A stretch of 64,000 bases of DNA from Pseudomonas farsensis (GTDB taxonomy: Bacteria > Pseudomonadota > Gammaproteobacteria > Pseudomonadales > Pseudomonadaceae), in assembly GCF_014268805.2 (NCBI RefSeq), contig NZ_JABWRF020000001.1, forward strand, positions 248,001 through 312,000, given 5' to 3'. Both the position numbers and the translations under genes were made by a program. This document shows, piece by piece, positions 1 to 10,000 of this stretch; positions within the stretch are counted from its first letter, which is position 1, and every line of letters starts with the position of its first letter. The notes under the pieces are model-generated. The model was not told the DNA's origin and did not search any database. It saw only the letters and a list, made by a program, of their open reading frames with translations.

Positions 1-1
1 C

Positions 2-1615
2 GTTGCCTTCCCGTTCCTGAACTCCCTGAGCTTCTACCTGCTGCTGGCAGGCGTGCTGCTGGTCAACATCTCGCTGGGTGTTGGTGAATTCGCCAAGACC
101 GGCTGGGTTGCCTATCCGCCGCTTGCGGGTATCCAGTACAGCCCTGGGGTAGGTGTCGACTACTATATCTGGGCGCTACAGCTATCCGGATTGGGTACGA
201 CACTGACCGGCGTGAACTTCCTCGTCACTGTGATGAAGATGCGCGCCCCTGGCATGAAACTGATGGACATGCCGATCTTCACCTGGACCTGCACCTGGGC
301 CAACGTGCTGATCGTCGCTTCCTTCCCGATCCTGACCGCCGCACTCGCCCTGCTGACTGTTGACCGTTATCTGGACTTCCACATCTTCACCAACGAGCTT
401 GGTGGGAACCCGATGATGTACGTCAACCTGTTCTGGGCATGGGGTCACCCTGAGGTTTACATCCTGATCCTGCCGGCCTTCGGCGTGTTCTCGGAAGTGA
501 CTTCGACGTTCTCCAGCAAACGCCTGTTCGGCCACCACGCGATGATCTACGCATCGGGTGCCATTGCGATCCTGGGCTTTGCGGTATGGCTGCACCACTT
601 CTTCACCATGGGTGCCGGCGCCAGCGTCAACACCTTCTTCGGCCTGGCGACGATGCTGATCTCCATCCCGACCGGTGTGAAGCTGTTCAACTGGCTGTTC
701 ACCATGTACCAAGGCCGTGTGCGCTTCACCGCACCGATGATGTGGACCCTGGGCTTCATGGTCACCTTCTCCATTGGTGGCATGACCGGCGTACTGCTGG
801 CCGTTCCGGGTGCTGACTTCGTGCTGCACAACAGCCTGTTCGTTATCGCTCACTTCCACAACGTGATCATCGGTGGTGCGGTATTCGGCTACATTGCCGG
901 CTTCGCCTTCTGGTTCCCGAAAGCCTTCGGCTTCACCCTGAACGAGAAGTGGGGCAAAGCTGCCTTCTGGTTCTGGCTGTCGGGCTTCTACGTTGCGTTC
1001 ATGCCGCTGTACGCCCTGGGCTTCATGGGCATGACCCGTCGTCTGAACCACTCCGACAACCCACTGTGGGAACCCTACCTGTACGTAGCCGTTGTCGGCG
1101 CCGTGCTGATCCTGTTCGGTATCGCTTGCCAGCTGATCCAGATCGTCGTTTCGGTTCGCGATCGCAACCAGAACCTCGACGTGACCGGCGACCCATGGGG
1201 CGGCCGTACTCTGGAATGGTCCACTTCGTCGCCACCTCCGTTCTACAACTTCGCTCACATGCCTGAGAAAGTTGGCCTGGACGCCTGGCACGAAGCCAAG
1301 GAAGCCGGTGTTGCGTACAAGGCTCCGGCCAAGTACGAAGCGATCCACATGCCGAGCAACACCTCCACCGGTCTGTTCATGGGTCTGTTCCTGACCGTGT
1401 TCGGCTTCGCCTTCATCTGGCACATCTGGTGGCTGGTGGGCGCAAGCCTGGTGGCAACCATCGCAGTCTTCGTTCGCCACGCTGCACGTGACGACCAGGG
1501 CTTCATGGTTCCGGCCGAAGAAGTGGCGCGCATCGAAGGCGAGCGCATGAAAGCGCTGGCCCAAGCAGGTGCTCTGCCTGCCGGCGCACGTGTCGAATCG
1601 TTTGAGCGGGTGTAA
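2..1615 (+). CDS. cyoB: Cytochrome bo3 ubiquinol oxidase subunit I, 5'-truncated by the window
   Basis: This is the heme-copper catalytic subunit of the proton-pumping quinol oxidase in the inner membrane. The reading frame is open from base 2, so the start lies before the window; 537 residues are visible and roughly the first 130 of a usual 660-670 are missing. Visible hallmarks are WGHPEVYI (copper ligand His and the cross-linked Tyr), HHFFTMG (two further copper ligands) and HFHNVI (heme ligands), spread over many hydrophobic segments. It is followed 3 bp later by cyoC and is part of the cyoABCDE operon. Family and role are certain; only the N-terminus is unseen. Confidence 0.97.
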   Translation, partial: VAFPFLNSLSFYLLLAGVLLVNISLGVGEFAKTGWVAYPPLAGIQYSPGVGVDYYIWALQLSGLGTTLTGVNFLVTVMKMRAPGMKLMDMPIFTWTCTWANVLIVASFPILTAALALLTVDRYLDFHIFTNELGGNPMMYVNLFWAWGHPEVYILILPAFGVFSEVTSTFSSKRLFGHHAMIYASGAIAILGFAVWLHHFFTMGAGASVNTFFGLATMLISIPTGVKLFNWLFTMYQGRVRFTAPMMWTLGFMVTFSIGGMTGVLLAVPGADFVLHNSLFVIAHFHNVIIGGAVFGYIAGFAFWFPKAFGFTLNEKWGKAAFWFWLSGFYVAFMPLYALGFMGMTRRLNHSDNPLWEPYLYVAVVGAVLILFGIACQLIQIVVSVRDRNQNLDVTGDPWGGRTLEWSTSSPPPFYNFAHMPEKVGLDAWHEAKEAGVAYKAPAKYEAIHMPSNTSTGLFMGLFLTVFGFAFIWHIWWLVGASLVATIAVFVRHAARDDQGFMVPAEEVARIEGERMKALAQAGALPAGARVESFERV

Positions 1616-1618
1616 TCA

Positions 1619-2242
1619 ATGTCCAGTCAAGTAATGCACGGTGATGCACATGGTCACGACCATGGGCACGATGATCACCACCACGACTCGGGCCAGATGA
1701 CCGTACTGGGTTTCTGGCTGTACCTGATGACCGACTGCATCCTGTTTGCGTCGCTCTTCGCCACCTACGCGGTGCTGTCCGGCAGTTTTGCCGGCGGCCC
1801 GTCGGGTCACGACATCTTCCAGCTCGATTTCGTGCTGGTTGAAACCGCGTTCCTGCTGCTGTCCTCGATCACCTTCGGCTTCGCCATGCTGAAGATGTTC
1901 GCCGGCAACAAGGCAGGTGTACTGGGCTGGTTGGCTGTGACCTTCCTGTTCGGTGCCGGCTTCATCGCGATGGAAATCTATGAATTCCATCACCTGATCG
2001 CCGAGGGCTTCGGCCCGCAGCGCAGTGGCTTCCTGTCGGCGTTCTTCGCCTTGGTAGGTACCCACGGTCTGCACGTGACTGCCGGTCTGATCTGGATGGC
2101 TATCATGATGTATCAGATCAACAAGCACGGCATCACGCCGACCGCCAAGACCCGCATGAGCTGCCTGAGCCTGTTCTGGCACTTCCTGGACGTGGTCTGG
2201 ATCTGCGTATTCACCGTCGTTTACCTGTTGGGAGTTATCTAA
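1619..2242 (+). CDS. cyoC: Cytochrome bo3 ubiquinol oxidase subunit III
   Basis: A 207-residue subunit III with five hydrophobic segments, the normal length for CyoC. It packs against subunit I and is needed for a stable oxidase, not for the redox chemistry. Residues 7-22 are very rich in His and Asp (a cytoplasmic-looking tail before the first membrane segment), which is longer than in the enteric protein as I remember it. The ATG lies 3 bp after the cyoB stop, and the stop overlaps the cyoD start by one base (TAATG), so translation is probably coupled. Confidence 0.96.
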   Translation: MSSQVMHGDAHGHDHGHDDHHHDSGQMTVLGFWLYLMTDCILFASLFATYAVLSGSFAGGPSGHDIFQLDFVLVETAFLLLSSITFGFAMLKMFAGNKAGVLGWLAVTFLFGAGFIAMEIYEFHHLIAEGFGPQRSGFLSAFFALVGTHGLHVTAGLIWMAIMMYQINKHGITPTAKTRMSCLSLFWHFLDVVWICVFTVVYLLGVI

Positions 2243-2574
2243 TGGCTAACGCACACGACGTCCATCACGAAGGCAGCCACGGCAGCGTCAAGTCGTACAT
2301 GATCGGTTTCGTACTGTCGATCATCCTGACCGCTATCCCGTTTGGCCTGGTGATGTACCCGAGCCTGCCGAAGAACCTGACCGTCCTGATCGTGGTGGCC
2401 ATGGCCGTCATTCAGGTGGTAGTACACCTCGTGTACTTCCTGCACATGGACCGCTCGAAAGAGCAACGCTCCAATGTGTCGACGTTCCTGTTCACCGTCA
2501 TGGTTATCGCTCTGCTGGTCGGCCTGTCGCTGTGGATCATGTTCAGCATCCACTTCGAAATGATGGCCAAGTGA
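2242..2574 (+). CDS. cyoD: Cytochrome bo3 ubiquinol oxidase subunit IV
   Basis: A 110-residue small subunit with three membrane spans (around residues 18-37, 44-65 and 79-100), matching CyoD in size and position. It assists assembly of the copper site region in subunit I. Its start codon shares one base with the cyoC stop. The segment around residues 53-66 (VVHLVYFLHMD) is typical of the family. Followed after 11 bp by cyoE. Confidence 0.95.
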   Translation: MANAHDVHHEGSHGSVKSYMIGFVLSIILTAIPFGLVMYPSLPKNLTVLIVVAMAVIQVVVHLVYFLHMDRSKEQRSNVSTFLFTVMVIALLVGLSLWIMFSIHFEMMAK

Positions 2575-2585
2575 GGTAAGACTGC

Positions 2586-3473
2586 ATGTCCGTAAAGCAC
2601 TTTATCCAAATCACCAAACCGGGGATCATTTTCGGTAACGTGCTTTCCGTGGCAGGCGGCTTCTTCCTTGCCTCGAAGGGCCAAGTGGACTTCGCCCTGT
2701 TCCTGGCGGTGGTAATCGGTACTTCCCTGGTGGTTGCCTCGGGATGCGTGTTCAACAACTGCATCGACCGTGACATCGACCACAAGATGGAACGCACCAA
2801 GAACCGCGTCATGGTGCAGGGCGGCATGTCGCTGCCCCTCGCGCTGGCTTACGCCACCCTGCTTGGGGTGGTCGGCTTTGGCATGCTGTATGTCCAGGCC
2901 AACCCGCTGGCGGCGTTCTGCGCCCTGGTCGGCTTTGTGGTCTACGTTGGCTTCTACAGCCTGTGGCTCAAACGCAAATCGGTGCACGGCACCTTGGTCG
3001 GCAGCCTGTCCGGTGCCATGCCTCCGGTGATCGGCTACTGCGCCGTCAGCAACAGCTTCGACCTGGCTGCGGTGACCCTGCTGGTGATGTTCAGCCTGTG
3101 GCAGATGCCGCACAGCTTCGCCATCGCGATCTTCCGCTTCAAGGACTACAGCGCTGCCAACATCCCGGTTCTGCCGGTGCAGCGCGGTATCCTGGCTGCG
3201 AAAAAGCAGATCGTGCTGTACGTGCTGGCGTTCGTCCTGGCCACCTTGATGCTGACCCTTGGCGGTTACGCAGGCCTGGGTTACCTGGCCGTCGCGGCTG
3301 CCATGGGCCTGTACTGGCTGTACATGGCCTGGGGCGGCTACAAGGCTGAGGACGACAGCAAGTGGGCGCGCAAAGTGTTTGGCTTCTCCATCCTTCTCGT
3401 GACCGCCTTGAGCGTAATGATGGGGGTGGACAGCCAGACTGCCGCCGATGTGCTGATGACCTACGCGCGCTGA
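2586..3473 (+). CDS. cyoE: Protoheme IX farnesyltransferase (heme O synthase)
   Basis: A 295-residue polytopic prenyltransferase of the UbiA superfamily. It transfers a farnesyl group to the 2-vinyl of protoheme IX, giving the heme O used at the active site of the oxidase encoded just upstream. The first Asp-rich motif is visible as [15 protein letters not shown] (about residues 55-69), followed by the usual basic KNR. A second conserved stretch, [16 protein letters not shown], is near residue 185. It is the last gene of the cyo operon and a strong terminator follows. P. putida strains often carry two cyoE paralogues; this is the one linked to cyo. Confidence 0.96.
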   Translation: MSVKHFIQITKPGIIFGNVLSVAGGFFLASKGQVDFALFLAVVIGTSLVVASGCVFNNCIDRDIDHKMERTKNRVMVQGGMSLPLALAYATLLGVVGFGMLYVQANPLAAFCALVGFVVYVGFYSLWLKRKSVHGTLVGSLSGAMPPVIGYCAVSNSFDLAAVTLLVMFSLWQMPHSFAIAIFRFKDYSAANIPVLPVQRGILAAKKQIVLYVLAFVLATLMLTLGGYAGLGYLAVAAAMGLYWLYMAWGGYKAEDDSKWARKVFGFSILLVTALSVMMGVDSQTAADVLMTYAR

Positions 3474-3491
3474 TCGAGCAAGCGCTTCATT

Positions 3492-3524
3492 AAAAAACCC
3501 GGCCTTGAGTGCCGGGTTTTTTTT
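3492..3524 (+). terminator. Rho-independent terminator of the cyo operon
   Basis: The arms AAAAAACCCGGC and GCCGGGTTTTTTTT pair around the loop CTTGAGT, giving a GC-rich stem flanked by A and T runs. It begins 18 bp after the cyoE stop. The flanking A-run means it could also work in the other direction, although the next gene is also on the + strand. Confidence 0.93.
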
Positions 3525-3575
3525 CCCTGGTGGGTCAGTATTCCTGCTGATATGAGCCCCGTGCCCAACCCTATT

Positions 3576-3606
3576 TTCGCACCTCGACAACATGACGAGG
3601 TGCGAA
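3576..3606 (+). promoter_or_regulatory. Perfect 11-bp inverted repeat covering the Shine-Dalgarno of the next gene
   Basis: TTCGCACCTCG (3576-3586) is followed by a 9-nt loop and its exact complement CGAGGTGCGAA (3596-3606). The right arm contains GAGG (3597-3600), the only good ribosome-binding sequence before the ATG at 3610. In mRNA this would form a stem that hides the ribosome binding site; as DNA it could equally be an operator for a dimeric repressor. The pairing is seen directly; the function is inferred. Confidence 0.6.
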
Positions 3607-3609
3607 GTG

Positions 3610-4737
3610 ATGGGCGTTTTTACCGTGTATTTTTCGGGGACTGGATCGAACCGGGCAGATGATCACAACCCGCTGTACTGGGAGGGCGAACTGATCGCCA
3701 CCTTGGCCGATAGCGACCAGGGCAAGCGTTTCATCGACTGGATCGCGATCGACGGGCCAGGCTCTGGCAATCATCAGCATGAGCGTCTTTTCGTGCAGGA
3801 CCAAGACCACTACGAAGTGTTCGGTACCGCGTTCGGATCGGGGTGGGACGAGAACGTGCAGCATGCGCTCAACGTGATCAAGGGGCACAGTGACTGGCGA
3901 GGGGACTTGAGTGCCGAGGGTGAATTCGAACGGATCGAGGGCGAGCCTGCGGGCGTTGATGGGCAGCGCGCACGCAACTCCTGGATGTGGCAGCGCTTCG
4001 ATCACAGCAATCGAAAGATCACGCTGCAGGAGTTGGAGGAGCAACTGATCAAGGAGAACCGTAAGCCGCTGATTCCGGACACGGTCAATTTGGTCGGCTG
4101 GAGCCGGGGCGCGATCTGCTGTCATATGCTGGCCAACGCCATGGCAAAAGACCCACTGCTCAGTGCCGTCAAAGTGAATATATTCGCGGTCGATCCGGTC
4201 CCCGGGCCTTTCAATCTCTCGCCGGAACGCTACAAACTGCAGAGCAACGTGGCAGAGTACGTAGGGTTTTATGCCCGCGACGAGCGCTCGATGGGGTTCG
4301 CTGCGGTGATCCCGTTCACCGAACCAGGCACCCAGATCAGCGTCTGGCCACTGCCGGGGCGCCATGCCACGCTGGTCGGCAATGCTTCGCTCGATGGCGT
4401 TAGCGAGCCCGGTACTCTCAAAGAGCCGGGGCGCATCGTAAGGTTTCATGCAGCGGATTTCCTGGGGCGCTGGGGGACGGTGCTGGACCCCGCCTTGAAG
4501 CTGGATCAGGAACTGCTCGATGGCTGGTATGTGAAGGTGGCAGAGGACGACGCCCAGTACCTGGCCATGCGTAAGCACTCCTACACAGTGTTCACCGAGG
4601 AAAAAGACGGCCAACGGTGGGTTTACCACGGCGATCAGGCGGTGGCCTATGACACGGTCAATGGAGAACCTTTCAACCCGTCGGAAGGGTTGAACCTGAA
4701 ACTCTGGAAAAAACACGCCGAGGCTGATGAGGCCTGA
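3610..4737 (+). CDS. Orphan alpha/beta-hydrolase (lipase-like) protein with GWSRG nucleophile motif
   Basis: A 375-residue soluble protein with no signal peptide or membrane segment. The stretch VNLVGWSRGAI puts a candidate nucleophile at Ser165 in a G-x-S-x-G elbow. Asp195 (FAVDPVPGP) and His252 (PLPGRHATLVG) are in the right order for a triad. The GWSRGA motif resembles the GFSRGA of DUF2235/Tle1-type phospholipases, some of which are type VI secretion effectors. No VgrG, PAAR or immunity gene is next to it, so an effector role is only a guess. I chose ATG 3610 over the in-frame ATG at 3592 because GAGG sits 9 bp before it and the 3592 codon lies inside the hairpin loop. It stands alone between the cyo terminator and alaC. 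Confidence 0.7.
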   Translation: MGVFTVYFSGTGSNRADDHNPLYWEGELIATLADSDQGKRFIDWIAIDGPGSGNHQHERLFVQDQDHYEVFGTAFGSGWDENVQHALNVIKGHSDWRGDLSAEGEFERIEGEPAGVDGQRARNSWMWQRFDHSNRKITLQELEEQLIKENRKPLIPDTVNLVGWSRGAICCHMLANAMAKDPLLSAVKVNIFAVDPVPGPFNLSPERYKLQSNVAEYVGFYARDERSMGFAAVIPFTEPGTQISVWPLPGRHATLVGNASLDGVSEPGTLKEPGRIVRFHAADFLGRWGTVLDPALKLDQELLDGWYVKVAEDDAQYLAMRKHSYTVFTEEKDGQRWVYHGDQAVAYDTVNGEPFNPSEGLNLKLWKKHAEADEA

Positions 4738-4863
4738 CCCGCCACGGCCTGGTGAACCCAGGCCTTTACACTGGGCGGCCGATGAGATTATCTTCGTCGT
4801 CGGCCGCCGCAGCGGCCAGCGTCGCTCGGACGGTTCCGGGCGCTTACGTCTTCAGAGGAAACC

Positions 4864-6072
4864 ATGGCCAACCCTGGTTCGCCGCGCCGTTTCGCGCGCA
4901 TTGATCGTCTCCCGCCTTACGTCTTCAACATCACTGCCGAACTCAAGATGGCTGCCCGCCGCCGTGGCGAGGACATCATCGACCTGAGCATGGGTAACCC
5001 CGACGGCGCCACGCCGCCGCACATCGTCGAGAAGCTGGTGCAAGTGGCCCAGCGCGAAGACACCCATGGCTATTCCACCTCTCGCGGCATCCCGCGCCTG
5101 CGCCGTGCCATCTCGCGCTGGTACCAGGAACGCTACGAGGTCGATATCGACCCGGAAAGCGAAGCCATCGTGACCATTGGCTCGAAGGAAGGCCTGGCGC
5201 ACCTGATGCTCGCCACCCTCGACCAGGGCGACACGGTGCTGGTGCCCAACCCCAGCTACCCCATTCACATCTACGGTGCAGTAATTGCCGGTGCCCAGGT
5301 GCGCTCGGTGCCGCTGGTGCCGGGCGTGGACTTTTTCAACGAGTTGGAACGGGCCATACGCGAGTCCATCCCCAAGCCGAAGATGATGATCCTGGGCTTC
5401 CCTTCCAACCCTACCGCCCAGTGCGTCGAGCTGGATTTCTTCGAGCGCGTGGTGGCGCTTGCCAAGCAGTACGATGTGCTGGTGGTGCACGACCTGGCCT
5501 ATGCCGACATTGTCTACGATGGCTGGAAAGCACCGTCGATTCTGCAGGTGCCGGGGGCCAAGGACATTGCGGTTGAGTTCTTCACCCTGTCCAAGAGCTA
5601 CAACATGGCCGGCTGGCGCATCGGCTTTATGGTCGGTAACCCCGAGCTGGTCAATGCTCTGGCGCGCATCAAGAGCTACCACGACTACGGCACCTTCACC
5701 CCGTTGCAGGTGGCGGCCATCGCGGCGCTGGAAGGTGATCAGCAGTGTGTGCGTGATATCGCCGAGCAGTACCGCCAGCGCCGCAACGTGCTGGTTAAAG
5801 GTTTGCACGAACTGGGCTGGATGGTCGAGAACCCCAAGGCGTCGATGTATGTCTGGGCGAAAATCCCCGAGGCCTACGCCCACCTGGGGTCGCTGGAGTT
5901 TGCCAAGAAGCTGCTGGCCGAGGCCAAGGTTTGCGTGTCGCCGGGCATTGGCTTTGGTGAATATGGCGATGACCATGTGCGTTTTGCCCTGATCGAGAAC
6001 CAGGACCGCATCCGCCAGGCCATTCGCGGCATTCGCCAGATGTTCCGCGCAGACGCAAACCGCGAGGGGTAA
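4864..6072 (+). CDS. alaC: Alanine-type (glutamate-pyruvate) aminotransferase, AlaC family
   Basis: A 402-residue class I/II PLP aminotransferase. AlaC enzymes move an amino group between glutamate and pyruvate to make alanine. The N-terminal stretch [16 protein letters not shown] and the segment [11 protein letters not shown] are characteristic of the AlaC/YfdZ branch. The PLP lysine is Lys244 in [17 protein letters not shown]. The ATG is preceded by AGAGGAAACC (ribosome site GAGG). The gene appears monocistronic, with 126 bp to the gene before and a REP-containing gap after. Substrate preference is inferred from the family. Confidence 0.88.
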   Translation: MANPGSPRRFARIDRLPPYVFNITAELKMAARRRGEDIIDLSMGNPDGATPPHIVEKLVQVAQREDTHGYSTSRGIPRLRRAISRWYQERYEVDIDPESEAIVTIGSKEGLAHLMLATLDQGDTVLVPNPSYPIHIYGAVIAGAQVRSVPLVPGVDFFNELERAIRESIPKPKMMILGFPSNPTAQCVELDFFERVVALAKQYDVLVVHDLAYADIVYDGWKAPSILQVPGAKDIAVEFFTLSKSYNMAGWRIGFMVGNPELVNALARIKSYHDYGTFTPLQVAAIAALEGDQQCVRDIAEQYRQRRNVLVKGLHELGWMVENPKASMYVWAKIPEAYAHLGSLEFAKKLLAEAKVCVSPGIGFGEYGDDHVRFALIENQDRIRQAIRGIRQMFRADANREG

Positions 6073-6130
6073 GCGGCAAGCAGTAGAGAACTAGGTCTGT
6101 ACCTGGCTTCCAAGCGCAGACAAATCTCCT

Positions 6131-6160
6131 GGTGGCGAGCGGGGCAAGCCCGCTCACCAC
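6131..6160. repeat. REP-like palindrome
   Basis: GGTGGCGAGCGGG and CCCGCTCACCAC pair around the loop GCAAG. The core (GAGCGGGCTTGCCCCGC on the other strand) also occurs at 33556-33586 and 62155-62182. It lies in the gap after the aminotransferase gene and may double as a transcript-end hairpin. Confidence 0.7.
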
Positions 6161-6307
6161 AAACCTAGGCAGGGAAGGGAGGTGGATACCCACTTGCCGC
6201 TTGCTGCTCCAAGCTCAAGGCCGCGACCAGCGGCCGTCTTTTTTTCATCATCCCTCTGTTCAGCCGGCCGCGGCTGGATTACAAATAGCGGCGCGGGCGC
6301 TAGCCCC

Positions 6308-6318
6308 AATAACAACAA
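6308..6318 (+). promoter_or_regulatory. A-rich CA motif, possible Hfq/Crc binding site
   Basis: The sequence AATAACAACAA fits the AAnAAnAA motif that Hfq and Crc bind during catabolite repression in Pseudomonas. It ends 20 bp before the ATG of the YkgJ-type gene, where it could block translation. No Shine-Dalgarno is visible between it and the ATG. The motif is seen; regulation by Crc is inferred. Confidence 0.45.
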
Positions 6319-6338
6319 CCTCCCCCTCCCTGGTCATC

Positions 6339-6722
6339 ATGTCCGAACAGAACCCTTGCCTTACCTGCGGCGCCTGCTGCGGCTACTTTCGTGTGTCTTT
6401 CTTCTGGGGTGAATGCCAGTCGGCGGGTGGCGTTGTGCCTGACGACCTGGTGGTGCAGATCAACCCGACACGGGTCGCGATGATCGGTACCGACGCCAAG
6501 CCTTGCCGTTGCGTAAGCCTGGGCGGCGAAATCGGCACGCAGGTGGCGTGCACCATCTATGAACAGCGCTCAAGCCCGTGCCGCGAGTTCGAAGCCTCCT
6601 GGGAGCATGGCCAGCACAACCCAAGCTGTGACGACGCCCGGGCCGCCTATGGGCTGCCGCCGCTGACCCCGCCGGGGGCCAACGAGCCGCACTGGCCGGA
6701 TGACGGCGCCCAGGTGGCGTGA
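6339..6722 (+). CDS. YkgJ-family cysteine-cluster protein
   Basis: A 127-residue protein opening with [17 protein letters not shown], the CxxCxxCC arrangement of YkgJ-type proteins (UPF0153), which are thought to bind zinc or an Fe-S cluster. More cysteines follow at 26, in AKPCRC, in [16 protein letters not shown] and in NPSC, consistent with the family. The biochemical role is unknown. A longer in-frame start at 6132 is rejected because the extra residues do not look like coding sequence and the cysteine motif normally sits at the very N-terminus. There is no clear ribosome binding site, and an Hfq/Crc-like motif lies just upstream. Confidence 0.85.
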   Translation: MSEQNPCLTCGACCGYFRVSFFWGECQSAGGVVPDDLVVQINPTRVAMIGTDAKPCRCVSLGGEIGTQVACTIYEQRSSPCREFEASWEHGQHNPSCDDARAAYGLPPLTPPGANEPHWPDDGAQVA

Positions 6723-7028
6723 GCGCACGGCGCACCAACTATTGGTGGGCCAATTAACGGCGGCAAATGCGTCAGGTTCTGGCGTATTGCCATGACCGCT
6801 CGTCGGCTCAAAAACCGGCGCTTCTGCCTTGTAACCCATGAACCACGTGGTACTTCGAGAAAGTATTAACACCATTTGACCGGCCCCTTCTGCGTGCTGC
6901 GCGCCAAGTAGCAGCTACAAATTTCTTCAAAGGAATTTGTTGGTTGGGTCAGGTATTCAGTCGTCGCCCATGCAGCCGCTGCACCGGTCACACAGACTGC
7001 CGCCTGATCCACGAAGAAGGAGCTTGCC
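6723..7028 (+). other. Upstream region of the giant autotransporter gene
   Basis: About 300 bp without a convincing gene. It holds a small hairpin, ACAAATT (6917-6923) with AATTTGT (6934-6940), and the ribosome site AAGGAG at 7017-7022 just before the GTG at 7029. The promoter must lie here, but I cannot single out -35/-10 boxes with confidence. Confidence 0.5.
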
Positions 7029-10000
7029 GTGGATCGTCTTGTCGCCGCCCGTTTGCCTGTGCGCCTCTCTCGCTTGTCGTTCGCCGTGAGCCTGGCGACC
7101 GGGGCCTTGTTTGCAAGCCTTGCAATCGAGCACGCCGAAGCGGCCTGTACGCCCGCATTCCCAGGCGCTGGGGCTTCTGTGTCCTGCAGCGGCCAGGCCT
7201 CGCTGCTGGGCGGCACCAACAGCTTTTCCAGCAGCGCCAACAACCTCAACGTCACCGTGGTCGGCGGCACCACCATGGGCGCGCCGCTGCTGGGTGCGGG
7301 CATGAGCCTGACTGGCAACAACATCACCTTCACCAACAACGGCCTGATCGACCCCTCGGTGCTGGGCCTGATCGGTGGGCTGACCACCGGCACCATCATC
7401 GGCAACACCAGCAACGCCAGCACGGTAGTAATCAACAACAACGCCAGTGGCGTGCTCAAGGGCACCGGCGGGCTGCTCAGTGCCAACCTGCTCAACCTCA
7501 ACGGCATGGCCCTGGATGTGCGTAACGGCGCAGGCGGCACCACGGTCATCAACAACGCCGGCACCATCGGCTCTGACGCGCTGGCCAGCGCCAGTGTACT
7601 GACCCAGGATATTCCAGTGATCGCCGTGCAAGGTGGCGGCTCGGTCAACATGACCAACACTGGCAGCATTGTCGGGCGGGCAGCCTTCCAGGCGGCAAAC
7701 AGTGGTGGCAACACCTTCACCAACGCCGGCAGCATCACTGGCAGCCTGTCGATGGGCGCCAACAGCGCCAACCGCTTCAACGCCATCACGGGTTCCAGTG
7801 TCAGCGCTGGGGGCGGTGTCGGCGTGGAACTGCTGGTCACCAGCAACCCCAACCTGGCCTTCGCAGCGGCCGGCGTAATCGACGGCGGCGCCGGTGGTAC
7901 CAATACCCTGGCCCTGCAAAATGCGATTGGCGGCGGCAGTGGTACCACCGGCACCGGCAGCATCAACGCCGCCAACTACATCAACTTCAACCGGCTGATC
8001 GTCGACAGCGGCACCTGGAGCCTGATTGGCCAGGTGCTCGGCAGCAACAGCCAGACCACCCTCAACGGCGGCGTGCTCAACTTCGACAACGCCGCAGCCT
8101 TCGGTAGCGGCAGCATCATCGCCAACGGCGGCAGCCTGTTGGCCAGTGCTGCCAACCTGTCCCTGGCCAACGCCATTACCTTGGGCGGTGCGCTGACCAC
8201 AGGCGGCGCCAACGCCATGGCGCTCAATGGCGTGGTGTCTGGCACCGGCTCGCTGATCAAGACCGGCATCGGTGTGCTCAACCTCGGCGCCAGCAATACC
8301 TACAGCGGCGGCACCACCCTCGCTGGCGGCGGCCTCAACCTGGGCAGTGCGACTTCGCTGGGCAGCGGTGCCCTGAACGTGACCGGCGCCGCTACGCTGC
8401 AAGGCAGCATGCCACTGGTGCTGAGCAATGCCGTCAGCCTTAACGCAGCGCTGACCTTGCCTGGCAGCAACGCGCTGGGCCTGGGTGGGGTGGTTAGCGG
8501 CACTGGCTCGCTGATCAAGAGCGGCAGCGGCAACCTGACCCTCAGTGGCGCCAACACTTACACCGGTGGTACCAGCCTGAATGCCGGCACGCTGATCGTC
8601 GGCAATAATGCGGCACTGGGCACCGGGGCGCTGAGCCTGGGCGCCAACGCAAGCCTGGATGCCAGCACCGCCGTAAGCCTGGCCAACGCCATCAGCCTGG
8701 CCGGCAACACGTTGACCCTCCCAGGCACCAGCGCCATGACCCTGGGTGGGGTGATCAGTGGCGCCGGCGGCCTGGTCAAGAATGGCGCTGCCGGCCTGAC
8801 GCTGAACGCCAGCAATACCTTCAGCGGCGGCACCTTGCTCAACGCCGGCACACTTACCGTGGGCAGCAGTGCAGCGCTGGGCACGGGCGCGCTGACCCTG
8901 GGTGGCAACGCCAGCCTCGATGCCAACACCACCGTCAACCTGGGCAACGCGGTCAGCCTTGGCAGCAACACCCTGACCCTGCCAGGCAGCGCCGCTACCA
9001 CCTTGAGCGGTGTGATCAGCGGCACGGGCGCGCTGACCAAGAACGGCGGCAGCACCCTGACCCTGAGCGGCGCCAACACCTTCAGTGGTGGCTTGAACCT
9101 CAATGCCGGCACCCTGACCCTGGCCAGCGCTGCGGCCCTCGGCACCGGGGCGCTGAATGTCGGGGGCGCCGCGACCCTAGGCAACAGCGCAGCGATGACC
9201 CTGACCAACGCGGTCAACCTCAACGCCAACCTGACCCTGCCCGGTGCCAATGGTATGGTCCTGGCCGGCAACATCAGCGGCACCGGCGGGCTGATCAAGA
9301 ACGGCAGCGGCGCCCTGACCCTGAGCGGCAACAACACCCAGACCGGCGCCACCGCGCTGAACGTCGGCACGTTGATCATCGGCAGCAATACCGGCCTTGG
9401 CAGCGGTGCCCTGAACGCCGCCGCCGGCACCACCCTGGACACCAGCGCAGCCAACCTCAACCTGGCCAACCAGCTCAACCTCGCCGGCAGCCTGATCCTG
9501 CCCGGCAGCAACAACCTCACCCTAAGCGGCGTGGTTGCCGGCGCGGGCGGCCTGACCAAGAACGGCAACACCACCTTGACCTTGACCGCTGCCAACACCA
9601 ATACCGGCGCCACCAACCTCAACGCCGGCAGCTTGGTGCTGGGCAACAATGCAGCCCTGGGCAGCGGCGCGCTGATTGCAGCCGGCGGCACCAGCCTTGA
9701 CGCCAGCACGGCGGTCAACGTGGGCAATGCGCTGACCCTTGGCGGTGCACTGACACTCGGCGGCAGCGCCAACCTTGGCCTGGGCGGGGTGATCGGCGGC
9801 AGCGGCTCGCTGATCAAGAACGGCAGCGCCGGGCTCAGCCTCAGCGGCAACAACACCTACAGCGGCGGTACCACCCTCAACGCTGGCACCGTGACAGTGG
9901 GCAGCAACACCGCCTTGGGCAGCGGCGCGCTGACCCTCGGTGGCAGCGCCAGCCTCGATGCCAGCACCGCCGTAGCCCTGGGCAACGCCGTCAACCTTGG

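Noticed and set aside
182-1564. Long minus-strand frame opposite cyoB
   Set aside because: Shadow of the cyoB codons; His/Glu/Gln-rich nonsense, no start context.
6132-6338. N-terminal extension of the YkgJ-type protein
   Set aside because: The extra 69 residues overlap a REP palindrome and the CA motif and are not protein-like; the cysteine motif belongs at the N-terminus.
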